Source: Arthrobacter sp. C9C5
Lineage (GTDB): Bacteria > Actinomycetota > Actinomycetes > Actinomycetales > Micrococcaceae
DNA: 64,000 nucleotides
NCBI RefSeq assembly: GCF_013359735.1
Contig: NZ_JABFMX010000010.1
Location: forward strand, 62,001-126,000
Direction of reading: 5' to 3'
Shown: in pieces, positions 52,794-61,775 of the stretch
Position numbering within the stretch: position 1 is the stretch's first letter
How the letters are laid out: each line of letters starts with the position of its first letter
Made by a program: the position numbers and the translations under genes
The notes under the pieces: model-generated
The model's database searches: none
What the model saw: the letters and a program-made list of their open reading frames with translations, nothing else
What the model was told of the DNA's origin: nothing

Positions 52794-53710
52794 AGGACGC
52801 TCCCATAGTTGACGGGGGTGGACAGGCGGGGAACCGGCGTCAGCCGGTCGAAGAATCCGTCGCCCAGCTTGCTGAGGTAACCGCGGTGGTCTCCGGCGTC
52901 GTGGATCCATTCCTGGATCCAGGACTCGAGACGGTCCGGGTCTTTGCTGATGGCTGACCACGAACGGTAGAAGTCGTTGTCGCGGTCATAGTAGCCCTGC
53001 GCGAAGGAGGGGTGTGCCCCATATCTGCACTCCACGACGGCATCGACGACGAAGCCGGGAATTAGCGTTCTGTTGGGATCGGAGCGGATGACATCATCAT
53101 CGACAATCTCTTCCACCAACACGATGGTGCGCTTGGACGCAAAGGCGACTTCCTGTTGTGGCCCAAGGATGCCCCAGCTCTGGATATTGCCTTGCCGGTC
53201 CGCCCGCTGAGCGTGGATTATTGCCACGTCGGGGTTCAGTGCTGGCACCACGTAGGTTTCGACATCCTCCTCGAAAGGGGAGGCCACTTTTTTGAGCTGC
53301 GGGTTGATTTTGACCAGATCGCTGCCGGCATAGGACCTGACGGGCATGAACGGGATCCCGGCGGCGCCAGCCTGGTATCGCGCCAGGAGGCCGTAGTGGC
53401 TGTACTCCTCAAGCTCGAGCTCGCCGGCACCACCGGCCTCCACTGCCCGCCGCACCGCATACAAAGAACCGACCGAGCTGTTGCCGGTGAAGGCAAAGAC
53501 CATCCTGTTCACGCAGCCGGCCGCCACCAGTTGGTCCGCAATGATGTCCGGAGTCATCCGCACCAGCGTCAGGCCCTTCACACCCTGCCGGATGATCTCG
53601 TGGCCCGCAGCGAAGGGAATGAGGTGAGTAAACCCTTCCAGTGCTACGACATCATCGTCGGACACGAAAGTGCCTATCGCGTCCTTCAAGGAGAACAATT
53701 TTTCGGCCAT
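52790..53710 (-). CDS. CoA-transferase subunit A
   Basis: 306 residues from the ATG at 53710; the upstream in-frame extension was not used. Marks of the large subunit are VALEGFTHLIPFA, the MTPDIIADQLVAAG strand, HAQRADRQGNIQSWGI and EIVDDDVI. It is the first gene of the leftward operon with subunit B and the dienoyl-reductase-like SDR. A TATTGGAC element lies 62 bp upstream, and a LysR gene is divergent. Confidence 0.9.
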   Translation of the reverse strand: MAEKLFSLKDAIGTFVSDDDVVALEGFTHLIPFAAGHEIIRQGVKGLTLVRMTPDIIADQLVAAGCVNRMVFAFTGNSSVGSLYAVRRAVEAGGAGELELEEYSHYGLLARYQAGAAGIPFMPVRSYAGSDLVKINPQLKKVASPFEEDVETYVVPALNPDVAIIHAQRADRQGNIQSWGILGPQQEVAFASKRTIVLVEEIVDDDVIRSDPNRTLIPGFVVDAVVECRYGAHPSFAQGYYDRDNDFYRSWSAISKDPDRLESWIQEWIHDAGDHRGYLSKLGDGFFDRLTPVPRLSTPVNYGSVL

Positions 53711-53771
53711 TGGGAACTGCCTTCCGGGTCTTTCGGCTGGTCTCCCATGCTTGCATCCGAGATATATAACG

Positions 53772-53803
53772 GTCCAATACATAAATCTGACCTATATGAT
53801 AGG
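53772..53803. promoter_or_regulatory. Divergent CoA-transferase/LysR control region
   Basis: On the minus strand TATTGGACCGTT (53779-53768) repeats the 12 bases seen at 61787-61776. CCTAT-ATG-ATAGG (53791-53803) is a perfect 5-bp inverted repeat just before the lysR start. Binding by the LysR protein encoded at 53831 is the likely function. Confidence 0.5.
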
Positions 53804-53830
53804 GATCTCATCTGAATCGAAGGGGCAGTA

Positions 53831-54775
53831 GTGGAACTAAGACATCTGGCGGGATTCATCGCGATAGCCGAGGAGCTGCATTTCGGCCGGGCTGCTGCCA
53901 AGATACACATGGCACAACCGGCCTTGAGCCAGCAAATCCGGCTTCTGGAGAAGGAACTGGGGGTCCCCCTGTTCCACCGGAATACTCGGTCCGTGAGCCT
54001 TAGCGATGCCGGCAAAGCTCTGCTCGGGCCAGCCAAACAGGTGATGGCCGACGTTGACATCGCCCGCCGTTCTGCGGTTCTGGGGATCTCGGAGATCGTC
54101 GGCAGGGTGACCATTGGTTTCGCCGGGGCAAGCAGCAGAAACGTCCTGCCAATATTGGCGCGTGCTGTCCGAGCAGAACAGCCCGGTATCGAACTTGTGC
54201 TGCAGGGCCAGACATATGCGGGGGCGGCGATTGCCGAGGTGGTCGCCGGCGATCTGGACATTGGCTTCTCACGCCTTCCTGTCAACAACCAGAGCATCAC
54301 CACCCACGTCTATGGCTATGAACGAATGGTCGCCGCCTTGCCGTCGGACCACCCGCTCGCAAGCAGAGAAACGATCAGGGTGTCGGACCTCGCGAGCGAG
54401 CCGTTCGTGACTTTTCCGGGCACTCAGGGTTCCACCGTGCGGGATGCCTTGATCCATGTGGCCATGGGAGCCGGCTTCACTCCGCGGATCATGCAGGAGG
54501 CCCCGGATTCGTACACCATTCTGGGACTGGTCGCCGCCGGCGTTGGGGTCACCATCACCGTGTCGTCCGTGCAGCACATCAACACTCCAGGTCTTGTCTA
54601 CCGGGACTTGGAAGATGACCTTCCGGAGCTTGCTGCAGTCCTCGCGTGGCGGAAGGACAACGTCTCCACGGCCACACACGCTGTGCTCGAAATTGCCCGA
54701 CGGGTCCTCCCGACCCCACCGCTTCCCGGCTCGAGAAGCAGCCAAGCAACGGAAGCCGCCGAAGAACACTTATAG
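53831..54775 (+). CDS. LysR family regulator
   Basis: 314 residues from a GTG at 53831. The helix-turn-helix segment EELHFGRAAAKIHMAQPALSQQIRLLEKELG matches the BenM/CatM-like subgroup, which commonly senses intermediates of aromatic degradation. It is divergent from the CoA-transferase operon and followed by an MHS transporter. It resembles the LysR at 61856 in its DNA-binding part, and the same TATTGGAC element lies by both. Confidence 0.92.
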   Translation: MELRHLAGFIAIAEELHFGRAAAKIHMAQPALSQQIRLLEKELGVPLFHRNTRSVSLSDAGKALLGPAKQVMADVDIARRSAVLGISEIVGRVTIGFAGASSRNVLPILARAVRAEQPGIELVLQGQTYAGAAIAEVVAGDLDIGFSRLPVNNQSITTHVYGYERMVAALPSDHPLASRETIRVSDLASEPFVTFPGTQGSTVRDALIHVAMGAGFTPRIMQEAPDSYTILGLVAAGVGVTITVSSVQHINTPGLVYRDLEDDLPELAAVLAWRKDNVSTATHAVLEIARRVLPTPPLPGSRSSQATEAAEEHL

Positions 54776-54805
54776 AGTTTTCCACTTACTGTAGAACGAA
54801 CTAGA

Positions 54806-54813
54806 TATTGGAC
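54806..54813 (+). promoter_or_regulatory. TATTGGAC element before the MHS transporter
   Basis: TATTGGAC followed by GCTATTAG, 86 bp before the transporter start and 31 bp after the lysR stop. It matches the elements at 43518, 53772 (minus) and 61780 (minus). Confidence 0.45.
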
Positions 54814-54898
54814 GCTATTAGTTTCGGGTGTCAGGGTAGGGGATGAAATTCACCGTGTGCTGTGTCACAGGGTGCCACAGCTAGACAATGGAGTTGTT

Positions 54899-56296
54899 GT
54901 GAGCGGATTACAGAAGACGGAATCTGGCCCAGCCCAGTTCCGGCAGAAAATGGCCCGGAAAGCGGGCTGGGCATCGTTCGCGGGAACCACCGTCGAATGG
55001 TACGACTTTTACGCCTACGGGACCGCGTCCGCTCTTGTCTTCGGCAAGATCTTCTTTCCGGCCCAAGACCAGGCGGTCGGGACTCTGGCCGCTTTCGCGA
55101 CGTTTTGGGTTGGTTTCCTCGCGAGGCCGCTTGGTGGGATCATTTTCGGTCACATCGGCGACAGGCTCGGTCGCAAGAAAGCCCTGGTGACCACGCTGCT
55201 AATGATGGGCATATGCACCACTGCCGTTGGGCTACTGCCCACGTACGCCCAAGTGGGCGGGTGGGCAGCGGTCCTCCTGGTGGCCCTTCGACTCATCCAG
55301 GGTATTGCCATGGGCGGCGAGTGGGGCGGCGCCGTCGTCCTCGCTGCCGAGCATGCACCCAAGGGCAAGGGAATTCTTTACGGCGCTTTCGCGCAACAAG
55401 GCTCCCCCATGGGCAACCTGCTTTCGACACTTGTCTGGCTGATGGTCGCCCAGCTTCCCGATGACGCCTTCATCACCTGGGGCTGGCGCATCCCATTCCT
55501 GCTGTCAGCGGCGCTTGTGGCAATTGGACTATTTGTTCGGCTAAGCATTGAAGAATCTCCGGCTATGCAGGCCCTCATGGAGACCAAGACCGTCGCGAAA
55601 GCGCCGTTGACTGAAGTGCTGAAGAGCTCCAAAGGCATCGTCGCCTTGGGTATCGGAGCGTGCGTCATTGGTGTCTCCGCCACCTACTTCAAAGGCACTT
55701 TCGCACTCGCCTGGGCCGTTGACGAAGGACTGTTCAGCAGAACAAGTTTCCTGTCCATCGTGACCATCTCCCTCGTGGTGCAGTTCATTGTGCAACCTTT
55801 TGGAGCCGTGATCGCCTCAAAACTGACACTGCGCAAAGCGGTGCTGCTGATGCTGGTCCCCGAGCTCCTGGTCCTGCCGCTGATGTTCATGCTGATCGGG
55901 ACAGGCGACTACACGCTGGCCGTCATCGGAATGGCAGTGGCCACCATCCCGCATTCCATGTACTACGCCGCCATGGCAGGTATTCTCGCCAAGTCGTTCC
56001 CGCCCAACATCCGCTACACCGGTATCTCGCTCAGCTACCAGCTCAGCTCTACCGTCTTCGCAGGGACAGCCCCCATGATGGGGCAGTATCTTCTAAATGC
56101 GACAGGATCGATCCTGGCTGTCATCGTCTTGGCCATTGTGCACGTAGTCATCACGATCGCCTCAGTTCTCGGGCTGCTGTCACGCTCGCGCAGCCTGGGC
56201 GCGGACTACGGCAGCGCTGACAGCTTCGGAACGGAAAGCGAGAGGACTCCCGCGACCGGAATCGAAAGCGACAGGACCCCGAGCCTGCAGCGCTAG
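54899..56296 (+). CDS. MHS-family MFS transporter (aromatic/carboxylic acid:H+ symporter type)
   Basis: 465 residues from a GTG at 54899 with GGAG five bases before it. Twelve membrane helices; the first carries GTTVEWYDFYAYG and the loop after helix 2 GDRLGRKK, both typical of the metabolite:proton symporter group (shikimate, proline betaine, dicarboxylate carriers). The C-terminal tail holds two related units, ESERTPATG and ESDRTPSL. It probably takes up the compound degraded by the island. A terminator follows. Confidence 0.92.
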   Translation: MSGLQKTESGPAQFRQKMARKAGWASFAGTTVEWYDFYAYGTASALVFGKIFFPAQDQAVGTLAAFATFWVGFLARPLGGIIFGHIGDRLGRKKALVTTLLMMGICTTAVGLLPTYAQVGGWAAVLLVALRLIQGIAMGGEWGGAVVLAAEHAPKGKGILYGAFAQQGSPMGNLLSTLVWLMVAQLPDDAFITWGWRIPFLLSAALVAIGLFVRLSIEESPAMQALMETKTVAKAPLTEVLKSSKGIVALGIGACVIGVSATYFKGTFALAWAVDEGLFSRTSFLSIVTISLVVQFIVQPFGAVIASKLTLRKAVLLMLVPELLVLPLMFMLIGTGDYTLAVIGMAVATIPHSMYYAAMAGILAKSFPPNIRYTGISLSYQLSSTVFAGTAPMMGQYLLNATGSILAVIVLAIVHVVITIASVLGLLSRSRSLGADYGSADSFGTESERTPATGIESDRTPSLQR

Positions 56297-56317
56297 TACC
56301 GACCGAAACACTGACGC

Positions 56318-56353
56318 AGCGGTGTCGCCCGGGTTCTCCGGTGCGACACCGCT
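56318..56353 (+). terminator. Rho-independent-like terminator after the MHS transporter
   Basis: AGCGGTGTCGC (56318-56328) pairs perfectly with GCGACACCGCT (56343-56353) across a 14-base loop, followed by CTTTGCGTCATTT. It begins 21 bases after the stop codon. Confidence 0.7.
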
Positions 56354-57185
56354 CTTTGCGTCATTTCCAAGACCCTCGTGACGTCAATGATGTAGTCGCC
56401 TGATTACGATCCGACAGAACGGGCAACCCGACAAACCACAATCGTTGAAGATAGCAATGCGGCGTCGCGCGAGCACAGTCAATCCGCACAAGTGGAACGT
56501 GGCGTCCCTTTGACTGTGGGCCCGCATCACGTGGTTGACCCTGCCTGCCTGTCCCGGGCGAAGGTCCGGTACTAGATCGCGGCTCTGGATGGCCTGCCCG
56601 TTGCCATAGGCGGGTCAACAATCGTGGTGTCCGGCGACTCACATGAGGCAACGAAAGCACCTTCCGGGACCTGTTGCCTTGAGTCAACAGGAACGCGTCG
56701 TGCCGCTGCTGAGCTGTTGGAGGACGGGCACAAACGCTCCAGCCATAGCCAAACAGTTGAAGCATTATTGAGCCCCCGCGCGCCCGCACTGGACATCAGG
56801 TGCGCGTCCAGTTCGTTCCGGGAATCAGGGCTTTCTGTCCTTCCCAAACAAATTCTTAGAAGCGCATAGTGAGGCATGACAGACATGTTGGTTGGGAAGC
56901 CAGAGTCGAGGGAGCGTCGATCCGGGACTAGCGGGAAAGAAGACACGGAAAGCTTACCCGGCGGGGGCTTCTCTACCAGCCTGGCAACCTGTCGAAGCAG
57001 GGGCATGTAGCTGAGTGAGGAATCCGCAATGGGAAGGCATGACGAAGCAAACGGACGACAAGCAGACGCGCTCAAGGCTTCCCCGGATTTCGGTCAAGTC
57101 ATGCAGTTCCAGACGTGCGGCGCCATGAAGTACTGAAAGGCACCGCCATCAGCGAGAGGAACCTCGGCCACAACACCGGCCCACA
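56354..57185. other. Gene-poor right island edge
   Basis: About 830 bases without a supportable intact gene. A plus-strand peptide at 56624-56869 has a faint regulator-like look (AAAELLEDGHKRSS) but no continuous family match. It is probably decayed coding DNA. Confidence 0.45.
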
Positions 57186-57403
57186 AGAAAGGCCCCCGAA
57201 GGGGCCCATACGTCAACATTCTGTCCACCGTACCGGCGGTCAAAAACCCTGGTGACCTGCGGAAACACTGTGCCCGAGGTGGGACTCGAACCGGGTTCCG
57301 GACCCTGCACACGCTGGGACCCGGCCGAAACATACCGAATCAGGCCCAGTCCGCCACCAGTACGACCCGCTCCGACTGCAAGAGTGTGCACATTGTGCAC
57401 ACT
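57186..57403 (-). repeat. tRNA 3'-end-bearing repeat, right copy
   Basis: Same orientation as the copy at 40320-40534. On the minus strand 57292-57271 is an intact tRNA 3' part: GGTTCGAGTCCC of the T-loop side and acceptor CTCGGGC plus A; no matching 5' half is present and the T-stem partner is wrong. It is followed by a hairpin GGCCCC-TTCG-type (57191-57206) and TTTCT, which looks like the tRNA's own terminator. The palindrome GTGTGCACA-T-TGTGCACAC (57384-57402) lies at the other end, next to a T-rich run on the plus strand. Confidence 0.82.
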
Positions 57404-57673
57404 TATTTTTATGCCCACTCTGCTGTTCCAACCAGCCGGCTCTCGCCCCCGGACTGTCGTGGGAGTCACCGTAGCCTGCCCAGATTGGGGCGAGCGTGGC
57501 CAGCTTGGGTGGGTACAGCTTCGCTACGAGGCCGCCGGCGAAACCGCGTAAATGAAATGAAGCAGCCAAGGGTGCCGAGGACTATGTGTCGAGGCACACC
57601 TGGTCGAAGGCCTGTTGTGGGCGGTGATCCCCTCCGTCGTCAAGAGAATGTCCGACGCCCAAGGGGGGGTCGT

Positions 57674-58664
57674 TCATTGTTCCTTCTGTGCAAGGGCCGT
57701 CACGGCCCCAAGGACCGCAACGTCGACGTCGAACCCGCCGGCGGCAAGCTGCTCGGCCCGCCGTGCGGCGGACCGTTCGAAGGGCATCCGGACGGGCACC
57801 TTCTCATCCGCGCGTCTGGTCTTCCGCATTGCCTCGGAAAACGTCGAGACCTTCTTCGCGAATTCGTCCCTCGGCGTCAACAGGTCGGGCTGCATGGCGA
57901 GGACAAAGAAGCCGAAGTCTTCCAACTGCTTCGGGAAAACCGGCGAGCCGGCCAGCATGCCCAGCAGCTGGATGCTCACGCCGAGACCGCTACCCTTGTG
58001 TCCGCCCCACGCTGTAAACGCTCCGGCCATGGCACGTGCAGGATCTGTCGTAGGTTGCCCGTCGGAGTCATAGGCGACACCGTGTGGAAGTTGTTGGCCT
58101 TGTCGCTGTGCGAGGACGGCTTGGGCATGAATGATTTCCGAGATCCCGATGTCCCAAATCACGGGCGTTGAGGTGCTGGGAAACCCAAGCAAAAAGGGTT
58201 TGTGCCGAACCGGCCCTCCGTCCCGCCGAACGGCGTCACCCAGGGCGAGGCATTTGAAGCGATCACAGCTACGAGCCCTTTGGCAGTGATCATTTCCGCG
58301 TAGTTCGACAGCATTCCTGTGTACCAGGTGTTGTTCGCTCCGACGACTGCCAAGCCCACGTCCGCAGCTTCGTCGATGGCGATCTCCACGGCTTGTTGCG
58401 CCACAACGTAGCCAACCCTGTCACCGCCGTCCAGCTGGGCTGACAAAGGAGTCTGCCGCGTTATTCTGAGGTCCTTTGCACCTGGCGGCTTCGCAGTCGA
58501 CCGTTCACTGATGCTGAGACTCCGGGCTAGTCCGCTAAACGACAAGCCCTCAACTGGCAATCGAGAAGGTGCCGGAAGGTGATCTGCGTATCCGGAACGG
58601 ACAATCCCACTGCCCTAAGAGCGGCAGTACCCACCTCAGTGGCGTCTTCCAAGCTGAGGGACAC
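57674..58664 (-). pseudogene. Malate/L-lactate dehydrogenase family (Ldh2-type), two frameshifts
   Basis: From a GTG at 58664 with AAGGAGG upstream, three consecutive frames make one full-length protein: SLEDATEVGTAALRAVGL ... LLDCQL, then EGLSFSGLARSLSI ... GTEGRFGTNPFCLGFP, then STSTPVIWDIGIS ... to the stop at 57674. The breaks at about 58552 and 58180 each equal loss of one base in a G run and a C run. All catalytic regions are otherwise preserved, including GTNPFCLGFP and GGHKGSGLG. It is either a recent pseudogene or carries homopolymer sequencing errors. It lies 17 bp after the aldehyde dehydrogenase gene. Confidence 0.85.
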
Positions 58665-58680
58665 TCCCCCTCCTTTCGGT

Positions 58681-60162
58681 TTAGCCGGCGTAGGGGTCGG
58701 CGATGCCGATGTACTGCGTGTAGAGGTACTCCTCGATGCCCTCCAGTCCGCCTTCGCGGCCCAGGCCGGACTGCTTGACTCCGCCGAACGGTGCGGCCGC
58801 GTTGGACACCACACCGGCGTTCAGGCCCAGCATGCCGGTCTCAAGGCGTTCGCCCATCCGGATGCCCCGGTTCAGGTCCCGGGTGAAGACGTACGCCACC
58901 AGACCGTACTCGGTGTTGTTTGCCAGGCGGATAGCATCCTCCTCGGTGTCGAAGGTGATGATCGGTGCGACGGGGCCGAAGATTTCCTGGGACAGGATCC
59001 GGGCGCCTTCGCGCACGTCGAGGAGAAGGGTGGGTTCGTAGAAGTATCCCGGACCGTCCACGGGTGACCCGCCCATGATTAGGACGGCACCATCCTTCAC
59101 GGCGTCGGTGACGAGCTCGTGGACCTTGTCCCGGCTCTTCGCGTCGATGAGCGGACCCACCGTGGACTCGGCCTCGGTGCCGCGGGCCGTGGTCATGCCG
59201 GCCATCTTGGCGGCGAATTTCTTGGCGAACTCCTCGGCGACGGATTCGTGGACGATGAACCGGTTCGCCGCGGTGCAAGCTTCGCCCATGTTCCGCAGCT
59301 TCGCCAGCATCGCCCCGGCCACCGCGGCGTCGACGTCGGCGTCTTCAAACACGACGAACGGGGCGTTCCCGCCAAGCTCCATCGAGGTCCGCAGGACCGT
59401 CTCGGACGCGTCCGCGAGCAGCCGGCGGCCGACTTCGGTGGAGCCGGTGAAGGAGAGCTTGCGGAGCCGGGAGTCCTCGATCAGAGGACCCGTGGTGGCA
59501 CCGGCCGTGGAGGTCGGGATCAGGTTCAGCACACCGGCCGGCAGCCCGGCCTCCACCATCACGGCCGCAAACAGCTGGGACGTCAGCGGGGTCAGGTTCG
59601 CGGACTTGAGGACCATGGTGCAGCCGGCCGCGACGGCCGGGGCGACCTTGCGGGTGGCCATGGCCAGGGGGAAGTTCCACGGCGTGATCAGCAGGCAGGG
59701 GCCCACCGGCTTCTTCGTCACCAGGAGCCGGGACTTCCCGTCCGGGGACACCGAGTAGCGCCCGAAGGCCCGGACGGCCTCTTCGGAGAACCAGCGCAGG
59801 AACTCCGCACCGTACATGACCTCGCCGCGGGCCTCGGCCAGCGGCTTGCCCATTTCGAGGGTCATCAGCAGCGCGAAGTCCTCCGCACGCTCGGTCACCA
59901 GTTCGAAGGCGCGGCGCAGGATCTCCCCGCGCTCACGGGCCGAGACCTTCGCCCAGGACTCCTGCGCGGCAGCCGCGGCATCCAGTGCCGCCGCCCCGTC
60001 TTCCGGGCCGGCATCGGCAAGGCTCAACAGGACTTTGCCGGTCGAGGGATCCTCCACATCGAAGGTCTTGCCGGACGCGGCCGGACGCCACTCGCCGTTG
60101 ATCAGCAGGCCAGTCGGCACGGACGCCAGCAGGGCGGCTTCACGCTGGGCGTTTATTGACAT
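58681..60162 (-). CDS. NAD(P)-dependent aldehyde dehydrogenase, succinate-semialdehyde type
   Basis: 493 residues from the ATG at 60162. Motifs in order: ITPWNFPLAM, the FTGSTEVG cofactor turn, the general-base Glu in MELGGNAP, the catalytic Cys in MGEACTAANR, and EIFGPVAPI near the C-terminus. It is closest in style to GabD-like enzymes. The ldh-type pseudogene follows in the same transcript. It would oxidise an aldehyde from the pathway encoded around it. Confidence 0.92.
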   Translation of the reverse strand: MSINAQREAALLASVPTGLLINGEWRPAASGKTFDVEDPSTGKVLLSLADAGPEDGAAALDAAAAAQESWAKVSARERGEILRRAFELVTERAEDFALLMTLEMGKPLAEARGEVMYGAEFLRWFSEEAVRAFGRYSVSPDGKSRLLVTKKPVGPCLLITPWNFPLAMATRKVAPAVAAGCTMVLKSANLTPLTSQLFAAVMVEAGLPAGVLNLIPTSTAGATTGPLIEDSRLRKLSFTGSTEVGRRLLADASETVLRTSMELGGNAPFVVFEDADVDAAVAGAMLAKLRNMGEACTAANRFIVHESVAEEFAKKFAAKMAGMTTARGTEAESTVGPLIDAKSRDKVHELVTDAVKDGAVLIMGGSPVDGPGYFYEPTLLLDVREGARILSQEIFGPVAPIITFDTEEDAIRLANNTEYGLVAYVFTRDLNRGIRMGERLETGMLGLNAGVVSNAAAPFGGVKQSGLGREGGLEGIEEYLYTQYIGIADPYAG

Positions 60163-60300
60163 CGTTCTATCTCCAAGGGGTTTTAAGGAAGTCGTAGCGG
60201 TGTGCAGCCCGACCTTCAGCAGTTTGGTACGGTCCGGGTGCCAGAGGCAGAGCATGAGGAGGTTGAATCTTCTGTGTGTCTTTACCCGTTAAGGTGGCAG

Positions 60301-60332
60301 GGTCGGTGCCGACCCTCTTGGGTCGGCACCGA
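60301..60332. terminator. Strong hairpin between the hydrolase and aldehyde dehydrogenase genes
   Basis: A perfect 14-bp stem (60301-60314 with 60319-60332) and a 4-base loop TCTT. It follows the stop of the leftward hydrolase gene by 20 bases. No T-run follows, so it may end or partly attenuate transcription into the aldehyde dehydrogenase gene. Confidence 0.6.
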
Positions 60333-60351
60333 CGCCTTAGGTGAGAATCGG

Positions 60352-61212
60352 CTAGGCTCCGACCGCCGTCTTGGTGCGGATCAGGTCCAGAGCCTGAACG
60401 AGGTATCCCTTGAAAACCGGGTAGTTCTCGCTCATCGGGAAGTGCCCAATGGCCTTCATCTCGATGAACTCGGCACCCGGGATCTGGCTGGCCGTGCGGG
60501 CTCCGTCTTCGGGGGTGGTGAGGTAGTCGTACTCGCCGGTCATCAGGACCACCGCGCATTTGTCGGTCTGGATCTCGCCCAGTTTGCCGCGCAGATCGTG
60601 GTCCACCGAGTAGAAGTACAGGTCACCCTTGAACGCCTCGGAACCCTGAGTGTAGTAGAACCACGTTTTCCAGCGGTCCGCCTCCGGCGATTGCGGGGCC
60701 ATGAGGTCCCAGGTGCCGCTGCCGCACACCTGTGCGGCATTGGCATGGGGGTGCTGCCACCAGTCGAGATAGAAGCCCGGTGAGTGGTCCGCTCCCTCCA
60801 CGGGGATGACGGCGTCGAACCTCTCCGGGAAGCGGTGGGCGAGCTGCAGCGCTATGTTGCCGCCGAAGGAGGATCCCATGAAGATGGGGTCAACCAGTTC
60901 CAGTGCATCGACGAGGGCGACGATGAAGTTAGCGAAGTGGTCCGCACTGAGCTGGTACTCCTCAGTCCACCACTCAGTGTTTTCAGGGGGGTCCGATTTG
61001 CCATGGCGGGGGAGGTCGTAGGCGATGACGCGGTATTTGGCGGTGATCTCCGGGTCCTCCAGAAGGCCGCGCCACTGGTGGTTGTGCGCTCCGGCGGTGT
61101 GCTGGCACACCAGGGGCTGGCCCTGGCCGTTTTCGAGGTAGAAAACCTTGTATTCGAGGCCATCCACGTCGACGGTGACGTAGCGGCCTGTGACGGGGGA
61201 AATTTTGCTCAT
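60352..61212 (-). CDS. Alpha/beta hydrolase
   Basis: 286 residues. The nucleophile elbow is GSSFGG, with the oxyanion-side HTAGAHNHQW, the YDLPRHGKSD strand, the acid in MTGEYDYLT and the catalytic histidine in IGHFPMSE. The form matches soluble ester, C-C-bond or lactone hydrolases of degradation pathways (meta-cleavage-hydrolase-like). The ATG follows an AGGAGTTCC-type ribosome site 18 bp after the small gene at 61231. Substrate unknown. Confidence 0.9.
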   Translation of the reverse strand: MSKISPVTGRYVTVDVDGLEYKVFYLENGQGQPLVCQHTAGAHNHQWRGLLEDPEITAKYRVIAYDLPRHGKSDPPENTEWWTEEYQLSADHFANFIVALVDALELVDPIFMGSSFGGNIALQLAHRFPERFDAVIPVEGADHSPGFYLDWWQHPHANAAQVCGSGTWDLMAPQSPEADRWKTWFYYTQGSEAFKGDLYFYSVDHDLRGKLGEIQTDKCAVVLMTGEYDYLTTPEDGARTASQIPGAEFIEMKAIGHFPMSENYPVFKGYLVQALDLIRTKTAVGA

Positions 61213-61230
61213 TTCAGGAACTCCTATGGT

Positions 61231-61638
61231 CTAGACGGGTGCGCCGGTGGAGCGCAGCAGTTCGATCTGGCGGGTGAGGCAGCGCAGATTCTGCATCAGG
61301 ACCAGGACATCGCCTTCCAGCTTCATGTCGCGCTGGAAAGTGGCGGCCCAGATGCCGTGGTACATGGGATCCGGGACGGGCTTGCCGAACTCACCCCACG
61401 TGTGTGCGCTGGCCCGGATGGCGAACTGGTAGGGCACCTCGATGGGTCCCGGGTCGACGGAAATCTGTGCGATGGTGCCGGACACCACCCGGACAACAAA
61501 GGTGTGCGCCTCCATGTCCAGCAGGTAGGAGCAGGTGAAGTACTTTCCGTGAGCCTGGATCTCCGGGTCGTGGTTGTTGGCCTCGGTGAAGCTCTGAACC
61601 CAGGATTCTACGGAAGGGGCACGTGTTACGACCGTCAT
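61231..61638 (-). CDS. Small protein coupled to the hydrolase, SCP2-like
   Basis: 135 residues from the ATG at 61638 (GAGAGGAAC upstream). The strand-helix layout YFTCSYLLDMEAHTFVVRVVSGTIAQISVDPGP ... AFDRDMKLEGDVLVLM-type pattern recalls sterol-carrier-protein-2-like lipid-binding domains, but the match is only by feel. It is first in the operon with the alpha/beta hydrolase, so it may hold a hydrophobic substrate for it. A TATTGGAC element lies 142 bp upstream. Confidence 0.6.
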   Translation of the reverse strand: MTVVTRAPSVESWVQSFTEANNHDPEIQAHGKYFTCSYLLDMEAHTFVVRVVSGTIAQISVDPGPIEVPYQFAIRASAHTWGEFGKPVPDPMYHGIWAATFQRDMKLEGDVLVLMQNLRCLTRQIELLRSTGAPV

Positions 61639-61775
61639 TTCGTTGTTCCTCTCATTGGTCTCGCGGAGGGTCGGGCTTCTCTGCCCGAGCCTCTTTAGCG
61701 GGGTTTCTGGAGTGCCTCGGCGGCTGTCTCCGTTGGCAACCCTTCGCTGTTTCCATTGCAGCCCCCGTTGCCCCG

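Noticed and set aside
56624..56869. Plus-strand 81-residue frame with a regulator-like stretch
   Set aside because: Only one short segment looks familiar (a LacI/IclR-type resemblance), with no ribosome site and no continuation. It could be chance in GC-rich DNA.
57271..57360. A complete tRNA gene on the minus strand
   Set aside because: Only the T-loop and 3' acceptor side fit. The T-stem partner, anticodon arm and 5' acceptor strand cannot be formed, so it is recorded as a tRNA 3'-end repeat.
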